Positions 16,616-27,212 of a DNA stretch of 41,011 nt are shown one piece after another. The notes beneath the pieces are model-generated. The model was not told the DNA's origin. It ran no database searches and saw only the letters and a program-made list of their open reading frames with translations. Positions within the stretch are counted from its first letter, which is position 1. Each line of letters opens with the position of its first letter. The translations under genes and the position numbers were made by a program. Source of the DNA: a virus; the IMG/VR virus record IMGVR_UViG_3300001748_000007, positions 1 to 41,011 of that record. The stretch is one strand, 5' to 3'.

Positions 16616-17457
16616 CACTTACCTCCGAATGCCACATCCATCAACTTCATGAACACTTCTGGAGACTTTTCGATTTGGTCTGCCATCTTTGCTTTGTTCT
16701 TGTCGTTAATCTTCTTGTGTAGATTGAGCATCGCGTTAGCAGTTGTCATGTCTACTTTAAGGGTCTTGCCGTTTTCAAACTTGACCTTACCTGCTGACTT
16801 GTCCTTGACAATCTTTTGCAATGCATCCATTACCTTGCCTTCAACGAGTTCAACATCTTCTTTGATTCGTGCTTTAGGTTTCTTAGACGCATGCATGTGT
16901 GCTTCTGCTTTAGTAACCTTCATCTCTGCAACTGGAACAAATCTCTCAAGTCCATGCTTGAACATTACATCGTACCACTCAACATGCCCAAACTCGTCTG
17001 GTTCTGCATGCTCTTCTGAGATACAAGTGCCTTCGCCATACTGCTCATGCACAACATTCTTTGCACACAAATGCTGACGGTTAGCAGGGTTATCTTGATT
17101 GTCTTCCAAACCTTCTTTGATAGGGTTGACTGGTTTCATATCGCCTTGCTTTCTATCAGCACCACGCTTAGAATCACCGCCACCAGTAGGTTGGTTCACA
17201 TCAGACGAACCTTGCTTCTGTGTAGGTTCACCGTTGTTTGGTTGAATGGTGACTTCTTTTACTGAACCATTAAATACATGGTCTTGACCGGGAACGGCAT
17301 AGTAGTCATTTTTTTGCACCATGTGCTGATTGGCAAAGTCTTCCTCACCCTTTGAGCGAGGTTTGTATCCCTTTACTTCAGCATCGTCGTCTTTAGGTGC
17401 AACATAGTCTGCGGCAGGTGCTTCCGCGATATATGCACTAAACTTCTTGATCGCCAT
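16615..17457 (-). CDS. Hypothetical head/core protein with possible gp21 cleavage site
   Basis: This 280-residue protein sits between the small core gene and gene 21. The N-terminus, MAIKKFSAYIAEA, contains Ile-Ala-Glu followed by Ala (10-13), which fits the gp21 cleavage rule, so it may be processed in the prohead. Residues 15-115 are polar and low-complexity (Gln, Lys, Asp, Pro) and probably disordered. Residues 125-190 form a compact region with several Cys and His residues (HLCAKNVVHEQYGEGTCISEEHAEPD and a later HMHASKK). The last 70 residues are Lys-rich helices. No family is recognised. It overlaps the upstream gene by 20 bases and has AAGGGGA before its ATG. Confidence 0.78.
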   Translation of the reverse strand: MAIKKFSAYIAEAPAADYVAPKDDDAEVKGYKPRSKGEEDFANQHMVQKNDYYAVPGQDHVFNGSVKEVTIQPNNGEPTQKQGSSDVNQPTGGGDSKRGADRKQGDMKPVNPIKEGLEDNQDNPANRQHLCAKNVVHEQYGEGTCISEEHAEPDEFGHVEWYDVMFKHGLERFVPVAEMKVTKAEAHMHASKKPKARIKEDVELVEGKVMDALQKIVKDKSAGKVKFENGKTLKVDMTTANAMLNLHKKINDKNKAKMADQIEKSPEVFMKLMDVAFGGK

Positions 17458-17647
17458 CGGTTTCCCCTTGGATTTCTACTTCTTCTTCTGAATCTGATGA
17501 CATGAAGGACGATGCTACTTCAATCTTTTTCAAGTTGACTGCATCATGCACCTTATCCATTAAAATGTCATTCACAGCATTACGGAATGTGGAGGCATCT
17601 CCATCCATTGCCGCTTGTACTGCGTCTTGTGTAGTGTAATCGCTCAT
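17438..17647 (-). CDS. gp67: Prohead core protein, gp67/gp68-like
   Basis: This 69-residue protein lies directly after the portal gene, where T4 carries the small core genes 67 and 68. The central segment ILMDKVHDAVNLKKIEVASSFM (about 29-50) is a pattern I associate with these marine core proteins. The tail is very acidic (SDSEEEVEIQGETDGDQEV), like T4 gp67. I place the start at ATG 17647, 5 bases after AGGAGATT, rather than at the upstream in-frame TTG at 17665, which lies almost on the late promoter. Assignment between 67 and 68 is uncertain. Confidence 0.72.
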   Translation of the reverse strand: MSDYTTQDAVQAAMDGDASTFRNAVNDILMDKVHDAVNLKKIEVASSFMSSDSEEEVEIQGETDGDQEV

Positions 17648-17666
17648 GTCGTAATCTCCTGTCAAC

Positions 17667-17674
17667 TATTTATA
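17667..17674 (-). promoter_or_regulatory. Late promoter before the gp67-like gene
   Basis: Perfect TATAAATAG on the minus strand in the 32-base gap after gene 20. It is 20 bases upstream of the ATG at 17647, which supports that start over the TTG at 17665. Confidence 0.8.
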
Positions 17675-17679
17675 AATTG

Positions 17680-19158
17680 TCACATCTCGTCTTCATCAGA
17701 CGGTTCATCTGCGATTTGCTGATCGATTTCTTCGATCTCGTCTTCGGTCTGCATGAGAATGTTCTTACGAACCCACTCAGCAGAGTAATACTTTCCAACA
17801 TACTCATCGATGTCGCGGAGTGTATTCAAACGCTCACGCATGATCTCTGCATTCTTCAGTTCTGAGAAATGGTTGTCTTCAAGGAAGTCGTAGTAAATCT
17901 GACCCTTGACCTCGTTCCATTCTTGCTTGGTAATGATACCCTTCAAAAGCAACTGTCGTTCTAACAGAATGTGGAATAACTCACTAAACCGATAACGCAG
18001 ACGCGCAATAAACTTTGAGAACTTGAGTTCGTCACGAGTGATCTCAGACGCACGACCCAAGTTAAATGAGTTATCTGCTTCTAAACGAGACATCGGTACA
18101 TTCAGTGACTGATACAGTTTTCTTTGGAAGTATTGAACATCTTCGATCTCACCAAGGTTCTGTCCACCCGGTAATGTTGAAATCTCTGTGCCTTTACCAC
18201 CTTCACGACGAGGCAACCAATAGTCTTCAAGCATCGTGAGAAACTTACGATCATCACGGACTTCGCCAGTGTTTGCATCGTAGACTAACTTGTTCTTGTG
18301 CTTGACCATCATGTCACGCAGATACTGCTCTGCCTTTGCTTTCGGCAAGTTACCCACATCGATGTAGAAGATTCGACGCTCTGGGGCACGAGCGAGACGA
18401 TAGATGACTGTGGCATCTTCCAACATACGGAGTTGATTCAGTGGTTTGACTGCCTTGTGCATGTAGGACAGAATCATCTTATTGTTCTGATCCATGATGC
18501 CAGAATGACAGTATGCGATTGAATCTGGTGCAACCTTGACACCTTGATTGCCCGCAGTAATACCTTTGGCAGAATAGACAAAGTATTCATTGTACTTCTT
18601 GTTGAATACTTCTTTGGAAACTTGGTTTTGATTGTCGCGTTTTTCGACACGGACTTTCTTGATCTTTCGTGGATCAATGAATCGCAACTCTTGAATGCCT
18701 GCACGAGGTTGCTTATTATCAATCATAATGTGATAGTATAATCGACCATCGACATACCAGTTACGGAAGATGTCGTATGCACGATTGTGGAAGTTAAGCA
18801 TGTTTAGGATTTCGTCAAACTCTTCACGAATACGATCTTTAATCTGATCATCCATCTCCTCGACATTATCAAGGACAATAGAGACAGGTGCATCGTATTC
18901 TGTTCCAACGATTGCTTCGTTTACGATGTCATCAACTGCTCGCTCACACTCAGGTTGTGATGCCATCTCACGATAGCGAGTAATGAGTTGTGCTTCGTTT
19001 TTTGCTGTGTTGTTAACATCAACGGTAGTGCCATAGACACCACCTTCTGCCACTGCGAGAGTGCCATCATCGTTTGGTGGGGGAGCGAAAGATACTACAT
19101 TAGGTTTTGTTTCTTCGTCTTTCTTTCCTATGGTAAAACCAAAGAGTTCGATTGCCAT
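17680..19158 (-). CDS. gp20: Portal vertex protein gp20
   Basis: This 492-residue protein is the head-tail connector, a dodecamer through which DNA is packaged. Typical segments are YREMASQPECERAVDDIVNEAI (about 63-84), the stretch YMHKAVKPLNQLRMLEDATVIYRLARAPERRIFYIDVGNLP (about 233-273) and GGQNLGEIEDVQYFQRKLYQSLNVP near 340. T4 gp20 is 524 residues. The acidic C-terminus (ADEPSDEDEM) is common in marine forms. The ribosome binding site is GAGGA. A terminator-like hairpin containing a late box lies just upstream. Confidence 0.97.
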   Translation of the reverse strand: MAIELFGFTIGKKDEETKPNVVSFAPPPNDDGTLAVAEGGVYGTTVDVNNTAKNEAQLITRYREMASQPECERAVDDIVNEAIVGTEYDAPVSIVLDNVEEMDDQIKDRIREEFDEILNMLNFHNRAYDIFRNWYVDGRLYYHIMIDNKQPRAGIQELRFIDPRKIKKVRVEKRDNQNQVSKEVFNKKYNEYFVYSAKGITAGNQGVKVAPDSIAYCHSGIMDQNNKMILSYMHKAVKPLNQLRMLEDATVIYRLARAPERRIFYIDVGNLPKAKAEQYLRDMMVKHKNKLVYDANTGEVRDDRKFLTMLEDYWLPRREGGKGTEISTLPGGQNLGEIEDVQYFQRKLYQSLNVPMSRLEADNSFNLGRASEITRDELKFSKFIARLRYRFSELFHILLERQLLLKGIITKQEWNEVKGQIYYDFLEDNHFSELKNAEIMRERLNTLRDIDEYVGKYYSAEWVRKNILMQTEDEIEEIDQQIADEPSDEDEM

Positions 19159-19180
19159 TTGTTTTCCTCAATAATAAACA

Positions 19181-19213
19181 GGGGCGACTTCTATGCTACT
19201 ATTTAGTCGCCCC
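19181..19213 (-). terminator. Terminator-like hairpin between genes 19 and 20
   Basis: A perfect 9-bp inverted repeat (GGGGCGACT at 19181-19189 and AGTCGCCCC at 19205-19213) encloses a 15-base loop. The following minus-strand sequence TGTTTATTATT is only moderately T-rich, so termination may be partial. The element lies between the gene 19 stop and the gene 20 start. Confidence 0.7.
19199..19206 (-). promoter_or_regulatory. Late promoter variant CTAAATAG before gene 20
   Basis: CTAAATAG on the minus strand, located in the loop and first stem bases of the hairpin at 19181-19213 and about 40 bases before the gene 20 ATG at 19158. It is identical to the elements before gp3 and before the oxygenase operon. 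Confidence 0.5.
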
Positions 19214-19231
19214 TTCAATCACTTTTGCGGG

Positions 19232-19783
19232 TTAGATTCCGCCCGCGTTACCAGTTTGACCACCTGATACTTGCCAGTAGTCGTATACAAAGGTAACTCC
19301 AAACTCTTCGATAGAATCTCCTTGATCCCACCCAAGGGTAATTTCCGCAACCGCAGTTGGGAAGATACCTACAAAGTCGTATACACGCAGAATCTCACCA
19401 GTCTTAGAATACTGAGTGACCTGTGCGTTTGCTTTATAGAGTGAAGGTGCTGTACCGCCCGCATTGTTTAAGTTGCCTTGGAAAGAGTTGATCGCATTTG
19501 ACCACTGTTCCATAGCATTGCGGATTGCAAAGTCTTCATCGTTGATGATCGTTGGTGACCATTCAGCAAAAGTACGAGTACCTGCTAACTTGATGTTACG
19601 ACCATAGTATGGTACTTCAATCGCACTCAAAGTTGCTTCTGGAATAGTTGCTGCTTTGCACAGGAATGGAACCTGTGCATCGGCAACACCGTTGATCGGG
19701 TTAGTAATCTGCACTTGGAACAGTGAGGGACGAGCACCGCCCGCCTTTAATGCCCCTGCGAATTCGTTTACATTAAACGCCAT
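19232..19783 (-). CDS. gp19: Tail tube protein gp19
   Basis: This 183-residue protein forms the inner tail tube. It opens with MAFNVNEFAGALKAGGARPSL and has the family segments FLCKAATIPEATL (about 40-52), YYGRNIKLAGTR (59-70) and VGIFPTAVAEITLGWDQGDSIEEFGVTFVYDYW (about 137-169). T4 gp19 is 163 residues. It lies between the sheath and portal genes, the T4 order 18-19-20. A late box overlapping the sheath stop and an AAGGAGA ribosome binding site precede it. Confidence 0.95.
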   Translation of the reverse strand: MAFNVNEFAGALKAGGARPSLFQVQITNPINGVADAQVPFLCKAATIPEATLSAIEVPYYGRNIKLAGTRTFAEWSPTIINDEDFAIRNAMEQWSNAINSFQGNLNNAGGTAPSLYKANAQVTQYSKTGEILRVYDFVGIFPTAVAEITLGWDQGDSIEEFGVTFVYDYWQVSGGQTGNAGGI

Positions 19784-19803
19784 TTCGTTCTCCTTTTATC
19801 CTT

Positions 19804-19811
19804 TATTTATG
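19804..19811 (-). promoter_or_regulatory. Late promoter CATAAATA before gene 19
   Basis: CATAAATA on the minus strand overlaps the stop codon of gene 18 (TAA at 19807-19809) and lies about 20 bases before the gene 19 ATG at 19783. It differs from the T4 late consensus only at the first base. Confidence 0.6.
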
Positions 19812-21729
19812 TCGCACGACCAACGATTTCAGAGAACTCAACGCCTGTTCTAACAGCAACAAAGTTCAACTGAATGAAGTTGATAGAACGAGCAGGTTTA
19901 ATGTAGATGTCGCCAACAAACTCGTTGCGGTCAATGACTTCACCAGTGTTGTTTGTGCCATCGCACACAACAGCAAAATCAGTAATACCACGACGACCTT
20001 GGACATCACGCAAGAACGGTTCTACCAAGTTCTTGAACTGTGCGCGTGTGAACTCATCGTTGAACTCAAACAATGTGAACTGCGAGGCAGTTGAGATTGC
20101 TTTCTCAAGTACGATGAACAAACGACGAACATTGATTCGATCAAACGCAGAAGGTTGTGCCAACAATGTCTTATCACCATAAAGAACTGTGCCTTGTCCG
20201 GGGAATGTAACAACTGGGTTAATGCCCTTCTTGTACAGTTGATCGCGATCTGCTTTTGATGGGTTAAACGCTAACTTGACAACATTCTTGACATTACCAC
20301 GGTTGAATCCCGCAGGTGAGAACCAAGGATCACGAGTCAAATCAGTCTGAACCATGAGACCTGCTGTATCAGCATTCAGTGGTACATAGCGATACACATC
20401 GTTGTACTTATCGTATTGATACTTCCAACCAGAATCCATCACTGCATATGAAGATGATGGAAGTCCATCACGGAACGAGATGACATCATCACGCTCTTTA
20501 CCTTCGAAACCGTTGTTGTTTACAACATCTGCTCGCTCTGGAGAGAGTACAACAATACAGTCTTTGCGAGTATCTGCAATGTTTGTGATCAGATGAGTTG
20601 CCAAAGTAGTATCTGCATCAGCACCCAGAATTAGTGAAACATCAACATCTTCGCTTGACTTAAATTTATTGTATGATGCAATCTTTTGAGCAGATGATAA
20701 CTGAGTACCGTCCTTACCCTTAGTCATAGAATTAGTTATTGGTAAATTAGAACCTGCTAAGTATGAATTTCCGACAGTTGTTGATATGCCACCTGAACTT
20801 GTCAAGTTGCTATTGTGAGCACCCCACCAAATGTATGATGATTGCTGATTAATAACGTCTTTGTAATAGTTAGTTGCACCAGTGTCTGTCTTCGCATCAG
20901 ATGCTTGTGATACATTCTGATACACTTCAAGGACAGTGCCTTGTGCACCAGAGAACTGACCATCTTCGTCGATGACTGCAACATGAAGTGCATCGCCAGT
21001 AACACCTGCTGTATTTGCATACGCAGTTGTAGTTGGTGCTGTGTCAAACTCACCGAAATACTCCCAACGACGAGTGATGTTTGGAGTGTAGTTAGAAACT
21101 GTATTACCAGTGTAGTTTGAATTCAGTGTAATTGTGTTTCCAGAAACCGCAGAAATCTTACGAGACTCATTATCTGGTCCAAGAAGAATCAAATCCCCAA
21201 CAACAAACTGGGTTTCAGCATTTGAGGTGCCTTGCCCATCACCTGCTAAAGTTACAGTTGCTGAATTGCGAGTTGCATAGTAGGAAGTAGTAACTGTTGA
21301 CTGCCATGCATTAGCATTGTGACAAACAGAAACCTTCAGCGAGTTACCCAGATCACCCGGATACTTGGCAACCCAATCGCCATGTGTAGATTTGTGTGTG
21401 TAAGTTTCGTTGTAGTATTCTTCGTTTTCAATGAAAGCACCAACTGTGCCAGTAGCGGCATTGTTTGCAGATGCGTTACCACGAACTACATAAAGTTGAT
21501 TACCGTATGCAAGGAAGTTTGCCGCGGTGAAGAAATCAGTTGCGGTGTTTGCATTTGGTTTATTAAAAATATTTACAAGACGATCTTCAGAATCAACGAG
21601 TACGCGCTGATTTACTGGTCCCCACTTGAAGTTACCTGCGACTGCACCTTCAGTTGTGCTCACCGCAGGGACGACAGTGGTTAGATCAATCTCACTAACA
21701 TTAACGCCCGGTGATACTTGGAAAGGCAT
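19807..21729 (-). CDS. gp18: Tail sheath protein gp18
   Basis: This 640-residue protein is the contractile sheath subunit. The opening SPGVNVSEIDLTTVVPAVSTTEGAVAG and the C-terminal block NVRRLFIVLEKAISTASQFTLFEFND, followed by the EPFLRDVQGRRGITDF region, are classic sheath signatures. T4 gp18 is 659 residues. The middle (about 120-400), containing SYIWWGAHNSNL, is the more variable protruding part. It lies between terminase and tube genes, has its own late promoter and an AAGGAGAT ribosome binding site. Confidence 0.97.
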   Translation of the reverse strand: MPFQVSPGVNVSEIDLTTVVPAVSTTEGAVAGNFKWGPVNQRVLVDSEDRLVNIFNKPNANTATDFFTAANFLAYGNQLYVVRGNASANNAATGTVGAFIENEEYYNETYTHKSTHGDWVAKYPGDLGNSLKVSVCHNANAWQSTVTTSYYATRNSATVTLAGDGQGTSNAETQFVVGDLILLGPDNESRKISAVSGNTITLNSNYTGNTVSNYTPNITRRWEYFGEFDTAPTTTAYANTAGVTGDALHVAVIDEDGQFSGAQGTVLEVYQNVSQASDAKTDTGATNYYKDVINQQSSYIWWGAHNSNLTSSGGISTTVGNSYLAGSNLPITNSMTKGKDGTQLSSAQKIASYNKFKSSEDVDVSLILGADADTTLATHLITNIADTRKDCIVVLSPERADVVNNNGFEGKERDDVISFRDGLPSSSYAVMDSGWKYQYDKYNDVYRYVPLNADTAGLMVQTDLTRDPWFSPAGFNRGNVKNVVKLAFNPSKADRDQLYKKGINPVVTFPGQGTVLYGDKTLLAQPSAFDRINVRRLFIVLEKAISTASQFTLFEFNDEFTRAQFKNLVEPFLRDVQGRRGITDFAVVCDGTNNTGEVIDRNEFVGDIYIKPARSINFIQLNFVAVRTGVEFSEIVGRAT

Positions 21730-21778
21730 TTTTTATCTCCTTCTCATTAAAGAGTTCATTTTTATAATTTCGTTCAAG

Positions 21779-21786
21779 TATTTATA
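21779..21786 (-). promoter_or_regulatory. Late promoter before gene 18
   Basis: Perfect TATAAATA on the minus strand in the 68-base gap between genes 17 and 18, about 50 bases before the ATG at 21729. A second related box (CTAAATAA, 21794-21801) overlaps the gene 17 stop codon. Confidence 0.8.
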
Positions 21787-21797
21787 AAAACGGTTAT

Positions 21798-23843
<2,046 letters not shown>

Positions 23844-23847
<4 letters not shown>

Positions 23848-24680
23848 GATCCATGCCCATGTCGATCTATTCCATCAAAATAATCGTCTTTCTCAAATGT
23901 AATACCGTAGTCGCTGTTCGCACTGATTGATGATGTGGCAATCGATGCGGTTGCGTTTGTTGTTGGTGAACCGTTGGCAAGAAGACCCGGATTCAAATCA
24001 AGTCGTACATTGTTAGGTGCGCCAACAATATTGTTTGCAGACAGATCAACGATGGTGCGCTTAATAACGCCTTTGTTCGTAGTCGGTCCAAATAAATACC
24101 CCTTGACAGTGAAGTTAAAAGTGTATAAAATAGCACGACGAGTCAGAAAGTCTGCTTCATATGTATCTTCAATCTGCATGTCTTTTAAAATCGTTGGCAC
24201 ATCGTACTTATCACCAATCTCTGGCACAAGGTTCAGAGTGTGAGTCCATTCTGGTCTAAAGAACGGAAGAATCTGTTCGACGACTTGAACTGCATCTTCT
24301 TGGTTGGCAAACATACCGTGTAGTGTGAAGTCCAAGTCGTATGGAGTCGGTGTCCAAGCAGAACGGAGTGTGTCGTTGTCTGAGGTACGAATACCGACAT
24401 TACGAGTCAGTTTGTTCAGTCCTCGTTCTGGTGCGTATGATACATTCGTCATTTCAAATGCCAAACGAGGCAACTGAATCGCAACATCTCTGTCGAGGTT
24501 TGGATCAGCACGTAATCGTGCTAAAAACTTTTCGCGAGGACCGTATGCGATTGGCACACGAATCGTTTGCGTTGCAGTACCTGCATTGTTGTAGCGAACG
24601 ACATCAATGTCATTGAACATGTTTCCGAACATGATGACATACTTTCGTAGTATGCCGTGATAATAACTATGACCAAACAT
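23844..24680 (-). CDS. gp15: Tail terminator / sheath completion protein gp15
   Basis: This 278-residue protein caps the tail tube and sheath and joins the tail to the head; T4 gp15 is 272 residues. I place the start at ATG 24680, which shares a base with the gene 14 stop (TAATG), giving MFGHSYYHGILRKYV, rather than at the TTG 6 bases upstream. Family features are FNDIDVVRYNN, VPIAYGPREKFLARL and LPRLAFEMTNVSYAPERGLN in the first 100 residues. It is followed by gene 16 with an ATGA overlap. Confidence 0.93.
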
Positions 24681-25435
24681 TACCAATTACTCCCTTCAGA
24701 GAACGGATTGATTTCAGTAAAGTCAATGAAACTGATATTAGAGGTTGCACCAAAGAACTCATTGTTTGCTTGATTGTCTGTTGTCTCAATTCTATATTCT
24801 TCTTGTACGATTGCAAATCCATTTTCAAAGACAAGACGATCTCCTACTTCTGTAAGCAGTTCAAGACCTTCTTTAACACCTGAGTAAGTATCTTCAATCG
24901 CATCAATATCTGCGATGCCAGTGTCGATAATTTCGTGACTGTATTCAAAGAGTTCAAGTGTGAGATCGTAGGTTTGCAAACTTCCCATCTGATAGAAGAT
25001 TGCTTCGTGCTCGACAAACTTAACCTCAAAGATTTTACCATTGAGTGGGAAGTAGATAAGATCGCCTTCTGACGGACGTGCTACACCTTCTGCCTCATCA
25101 ACTGGAGTGGTATCTTCAACTGCGAGTTCTTCGCCAAAGCGACGACGCGAAACTGTAAGAACCATCTCATCACGAATCTCCAATCCAAACTTAGAAAGGA
25201 AGTCGCCATCCCCTTGGAATCCATCCACAGACTTGATGTACATCTCCACAGGATAGGCATTTTCAAACTTCGACAACACATCCTCATGAAATAGATTATC
25301 TTCTTTCACGAGTGTGCGTGGCAAGTAGAACACTTCAATACCGTAAATCTTGATCGATTCAATGATCAGATTCTCAATAAGGTTCTGCTCTTGCGTGAAC
25401 GCATAGTTGTTGAAGTAGAGGTTTGTTGTTGGCAT
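24680..25435 (-). CDS. gp14: Neck protein gp14
   Basis: This 251-residue protein belongs to the head-completion/neck complex with gp13; T4 gp14 is 256 residues. Recognisable parts are the N-terminal NLYFNNYAFTQEQNLIENLIIESIKIYG and the YLPRTLV segment (about 37-43), and the C-terminal ending NISFIDFTEINPFSEGSNW typical of gp14. It starts 4 bases after the gene 13 stop and ends with a TAATG overlap into gene 15. Confidence 0.93.
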   Translation of the reverse strand: MPTTNLYFNNYAFTQEQNLIENLIIESIKIYGIEVFYLPRTLVKEDNLFHEDVLSKFENAYPVEMYIKSVDGFQGDGDFLSKFGLEIRDEMVLTVSRRRFGEELAVEDTTPVDEAEGVARPSEGDLIYFPLNGKIFEVKFVEHEAIFYQMGSLQTYDLTLELFEYSHEIIDTGIADIDAIEDTYSGVKEGLELLTEVGDRLVFENGFAIVQEEYRIETTDNQANNEFFGATSNISFIDFTEINPFSEGSNW

Positions 25436-25439
25436 TTAA

Positions 25440-26183
25440 TTACCCAATCATGTCCATCGCGGGCATTGAGTAGTTGTTTACAACTTCTTCTTCTAACCGC
25501 TTAATTTCCTCATCTGCTTCGTTCCAGATTTGCTGTCCATTGAACTGCACACCACCGGGCAATTGCATCCCTTCAAACTTCTTCATGTTCTCGCCCCATT
25601 GACGTTTGAATAGTTGTGTAGTATATTGTCGTAACCAACGATCACCCCAAACAGATGTGTAGGTGTCTGGGTCAAGTACACGATATGCTTCGATGATGAG
25701 ATACTCACCGACAACAGTGCGAGTGTTCCAATCCATGTCGATAAACAAACGATCCATGTGACGATTGAAACGCAGTGGTTGCTTACCAACGAAAATCTCT
25801 TCCATCAGTGCTACTCGACGCATAGACTCAGTATAGTTTACAAACTGAGCATGCGACCAATCGTAGATTTCGTTGAGTGTAATCTGATAGCGTAGGTTGA
25901 ATAGATTATTAGCATTGAGTCCAGTGCCAATAGGAAAGACGTTAATAACACCATTGATGTTAGTAGGAATATCAATGTAACCGTTTGTCTGATCTGATGA
26001 TGTGACTTGGTGCTTGTAGTAAGTTCTTTCCACACCATCATAGTGATAGTCGCGATAGAATTCAAGAGCATCGTCTATGCGATCTTGCATCTGATCTTCA
26101 TCGATGTTGATCTCAATAACCGGATGCCCAAGTCTACGGAGACAGTAGTTTTTTAAATCTGTTCTGCTTCTTGGATTTGCCAT
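25440..26183 (-). CDS. gp13: Neck protein gp13
   Basis: This 247-residue protein is the head-completion protein that sits under the portal. The opening MANPRSRTDLKNYCLRRLGHPV, then INIDEDQMQDRIDDALEFYRDYHYDG, is characteristic of gp13. It is shorter than the T4 protein (309), as in other marine phages. It leads the polycistronic series 13-14-15-16-17 and has a perfect late box about 30 bases upstream, separated from the ATG by a small hairpin. Confidence 0.93.
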   Translation of the reverse strand: MANPRSRTDLKNYCLRRLGHPVIEINIDEDQMQDRIDDALEFYRDYHYDGVERTYYKHQVTSSDQTNGYIDIPTNINGVINVFPIGTGLNANNLFNLRYQITLNEIYDWSHAQFVNYTESMRRVALMEEIFVGKQPLRFNRHMDRLFIDMDWNTRTVVGEYLIIEAYRVLDPDTYTSVWGDRWLRQYTTQLFKRQWGENMKKFEGMQLPGGVQFNGQQIWNEADEEIKRLEEEVVNNYSMPAMDMIG

Positions 26184-26192
26184 TTTTATAAT

Positions 26193-26212
26193 CCTAACAC
26201 TAATCTGCTAGG
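26193..26212 (-). other. Small hairpin in the gene 13 leader
   Basis: A 7-bp inverted repeat with one G-U pair (CCTAGCA / TGTTAGG on the minus strand) with a 6-base loop lies between the late box and the gene 13 start. There is no clear T-tract of terminator length. It may shape the 5' end of the mRNA. Confidence 0.4.
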
Positions 26213-26214
26213 AC

Positions 26215-26222
26215 TATTTATA
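26215..26222 (-). promoter_or_regulatory. Late promoter before gene 13
   Basis: Perfect TATAAATAG on the minus strand in the 49-base gap between the last propeller gene of the array and gene 13. Confidence 0.82.
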
Positions 26223-26232
26223 TGTTTTGGAT

Positions 26233-27207
26233 TTAGTCTTGTTGACCTGCCGCAGCAAATCTTGTTTGCGATAAATCACCGACATCAGTCGCATTGGCAT
26301 CTGTTGCGAAAGGAAACTTGTCGATTGTGTTGACAAGAAAACCGCCAGAAGCGTACCCATTGTCGGATGAAGATTGACCTGCCGCATCTTGTCTTGCTTG
26401 TGTTAAATCACCAACATCAGTCGCATTGGCATCTGACGCAAATGGAAACTTGTCGATTGTGTTGACTGCAGGTGGTGCAAAACCGCCAGAACTGTATCCA
26501 TCTGTCGATGAAGATTGACCTTGCACCGCCGATCTTGCCTGTGTTAAATCGGCAACGTCAATCGAATTGGCATCGGTTGCAAATGGAAACTTTTCGATTG
26601 TGTTGACTATTGATGGTGTACCACCGCCAGAAAAGTACCCATTGTCGGATGAAGATTGACCTGCAAGATATGCTTTTGCTACTGTCATATCGCCAACATC
26701 TGTCGCATTGGCATCACTTGCAAAAGGAAACTTGTCGATTGTGATAACTCGTGATGGTGTAGCACCGCCAGAGGTGTATCCATTATCGAATGAGGATTGA
26801 CCTGCGCCACCATCTCTTGCTTGTGTTAAATCACCAACGTCAGTCGCATTGGCATCAGACGCAAAAGGAAACTTGTCGATTGTGGTGACTCGTCCCGGTG
26901 CCGAGGGTGACTCACCGCCAGAACTGTATCCATTGTCGGTTGAAGATTGACCTGACGCATAATATCTTGCTTGTGTCAAATCACCAACGTCAGTCGCATT
27001 GGCATCTGATGCAAATGGAAACTTGTCGATTGTGTTGACTCGTGGTGGTGAACCACCACCAGAAGCATACCCCGACACAGTGCCTGACATAGGAGGAGGA
27101 GGTGGTTCTGCATCCACCAAAACAAATCCATCAGGAACCGACACTTTTTCTAGAGAAGAAGTTAAATCGTCATCGAATACTGTTGTACCGCTTACTTTTA
27201 TTGCCAT
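26233..27207 (-). CDS. Six-bladed kelch-like propeller protein 1 (putative adhesin)
   Basis: This 324-residue protein has an N-terminal module of about 36 residues (MAIKVSGTTVFDDDL...), a polyproline linker (EPPPPPMSG) and six repeats of about 45 residues, ending GQQD. Each repeat reads roughly GQSSxDNGYxSGG, a variable Pro-rich loop, VNTIDKFPFA, then DANATDVGDLTQAR and a 4-residue variable loop. The GG doublet and spacing resemble kelch beta-propeller repeats, so I infer a six-bladed disc. Blade 4 is the most degenerate (IEKFPFATDANSIDVADL), and blade 6 has the shortest loop. Unlike genes 2 to 4 it ends with CAACAAGACTAA, as does the last gene of the other array. A virion receptor-binding role is inferred from position between fibre and neck genes and from the variation pattern. 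Confidence 0.85.
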   Translation of the reverse strand: MAIKVSGTTVFDDDLTSSLEKVSVPDGFVLVDAEPPPPPMSGTVSGYASGGGSPPRVNTIDKFPFASDANATDVGDLTQARYYASGQSSTDNGYSSGGESPSAPGRVTTIDKFPFASDANATDVGDLTQARDGGAGQSSFDNGYTSGGATPSRVITIDKFPFASDANATDVGDMTVAKAYLAGQSSSDNGYFSGGGTPSIVNTIEKFPFATDANSIDVADLTQARSAVQGQSSSTDGYSSGGFAPPAVNTIDKFPFASDANATDVGDLTQARQDAAGQSSSDNGYASGGFLVNTIDKFPFATDANATDVGDLSQTRFAAAGQQD

Positions 27208-27212
27208 ATCTC

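Noticed and set aside
17648-17665. TTG start at 17665 for the gp67-like gene
   Set aside because: It lies 1 base from the late promoter box, upstream of any possible transcript start; ATG 17647 has an AGGAGATT site.
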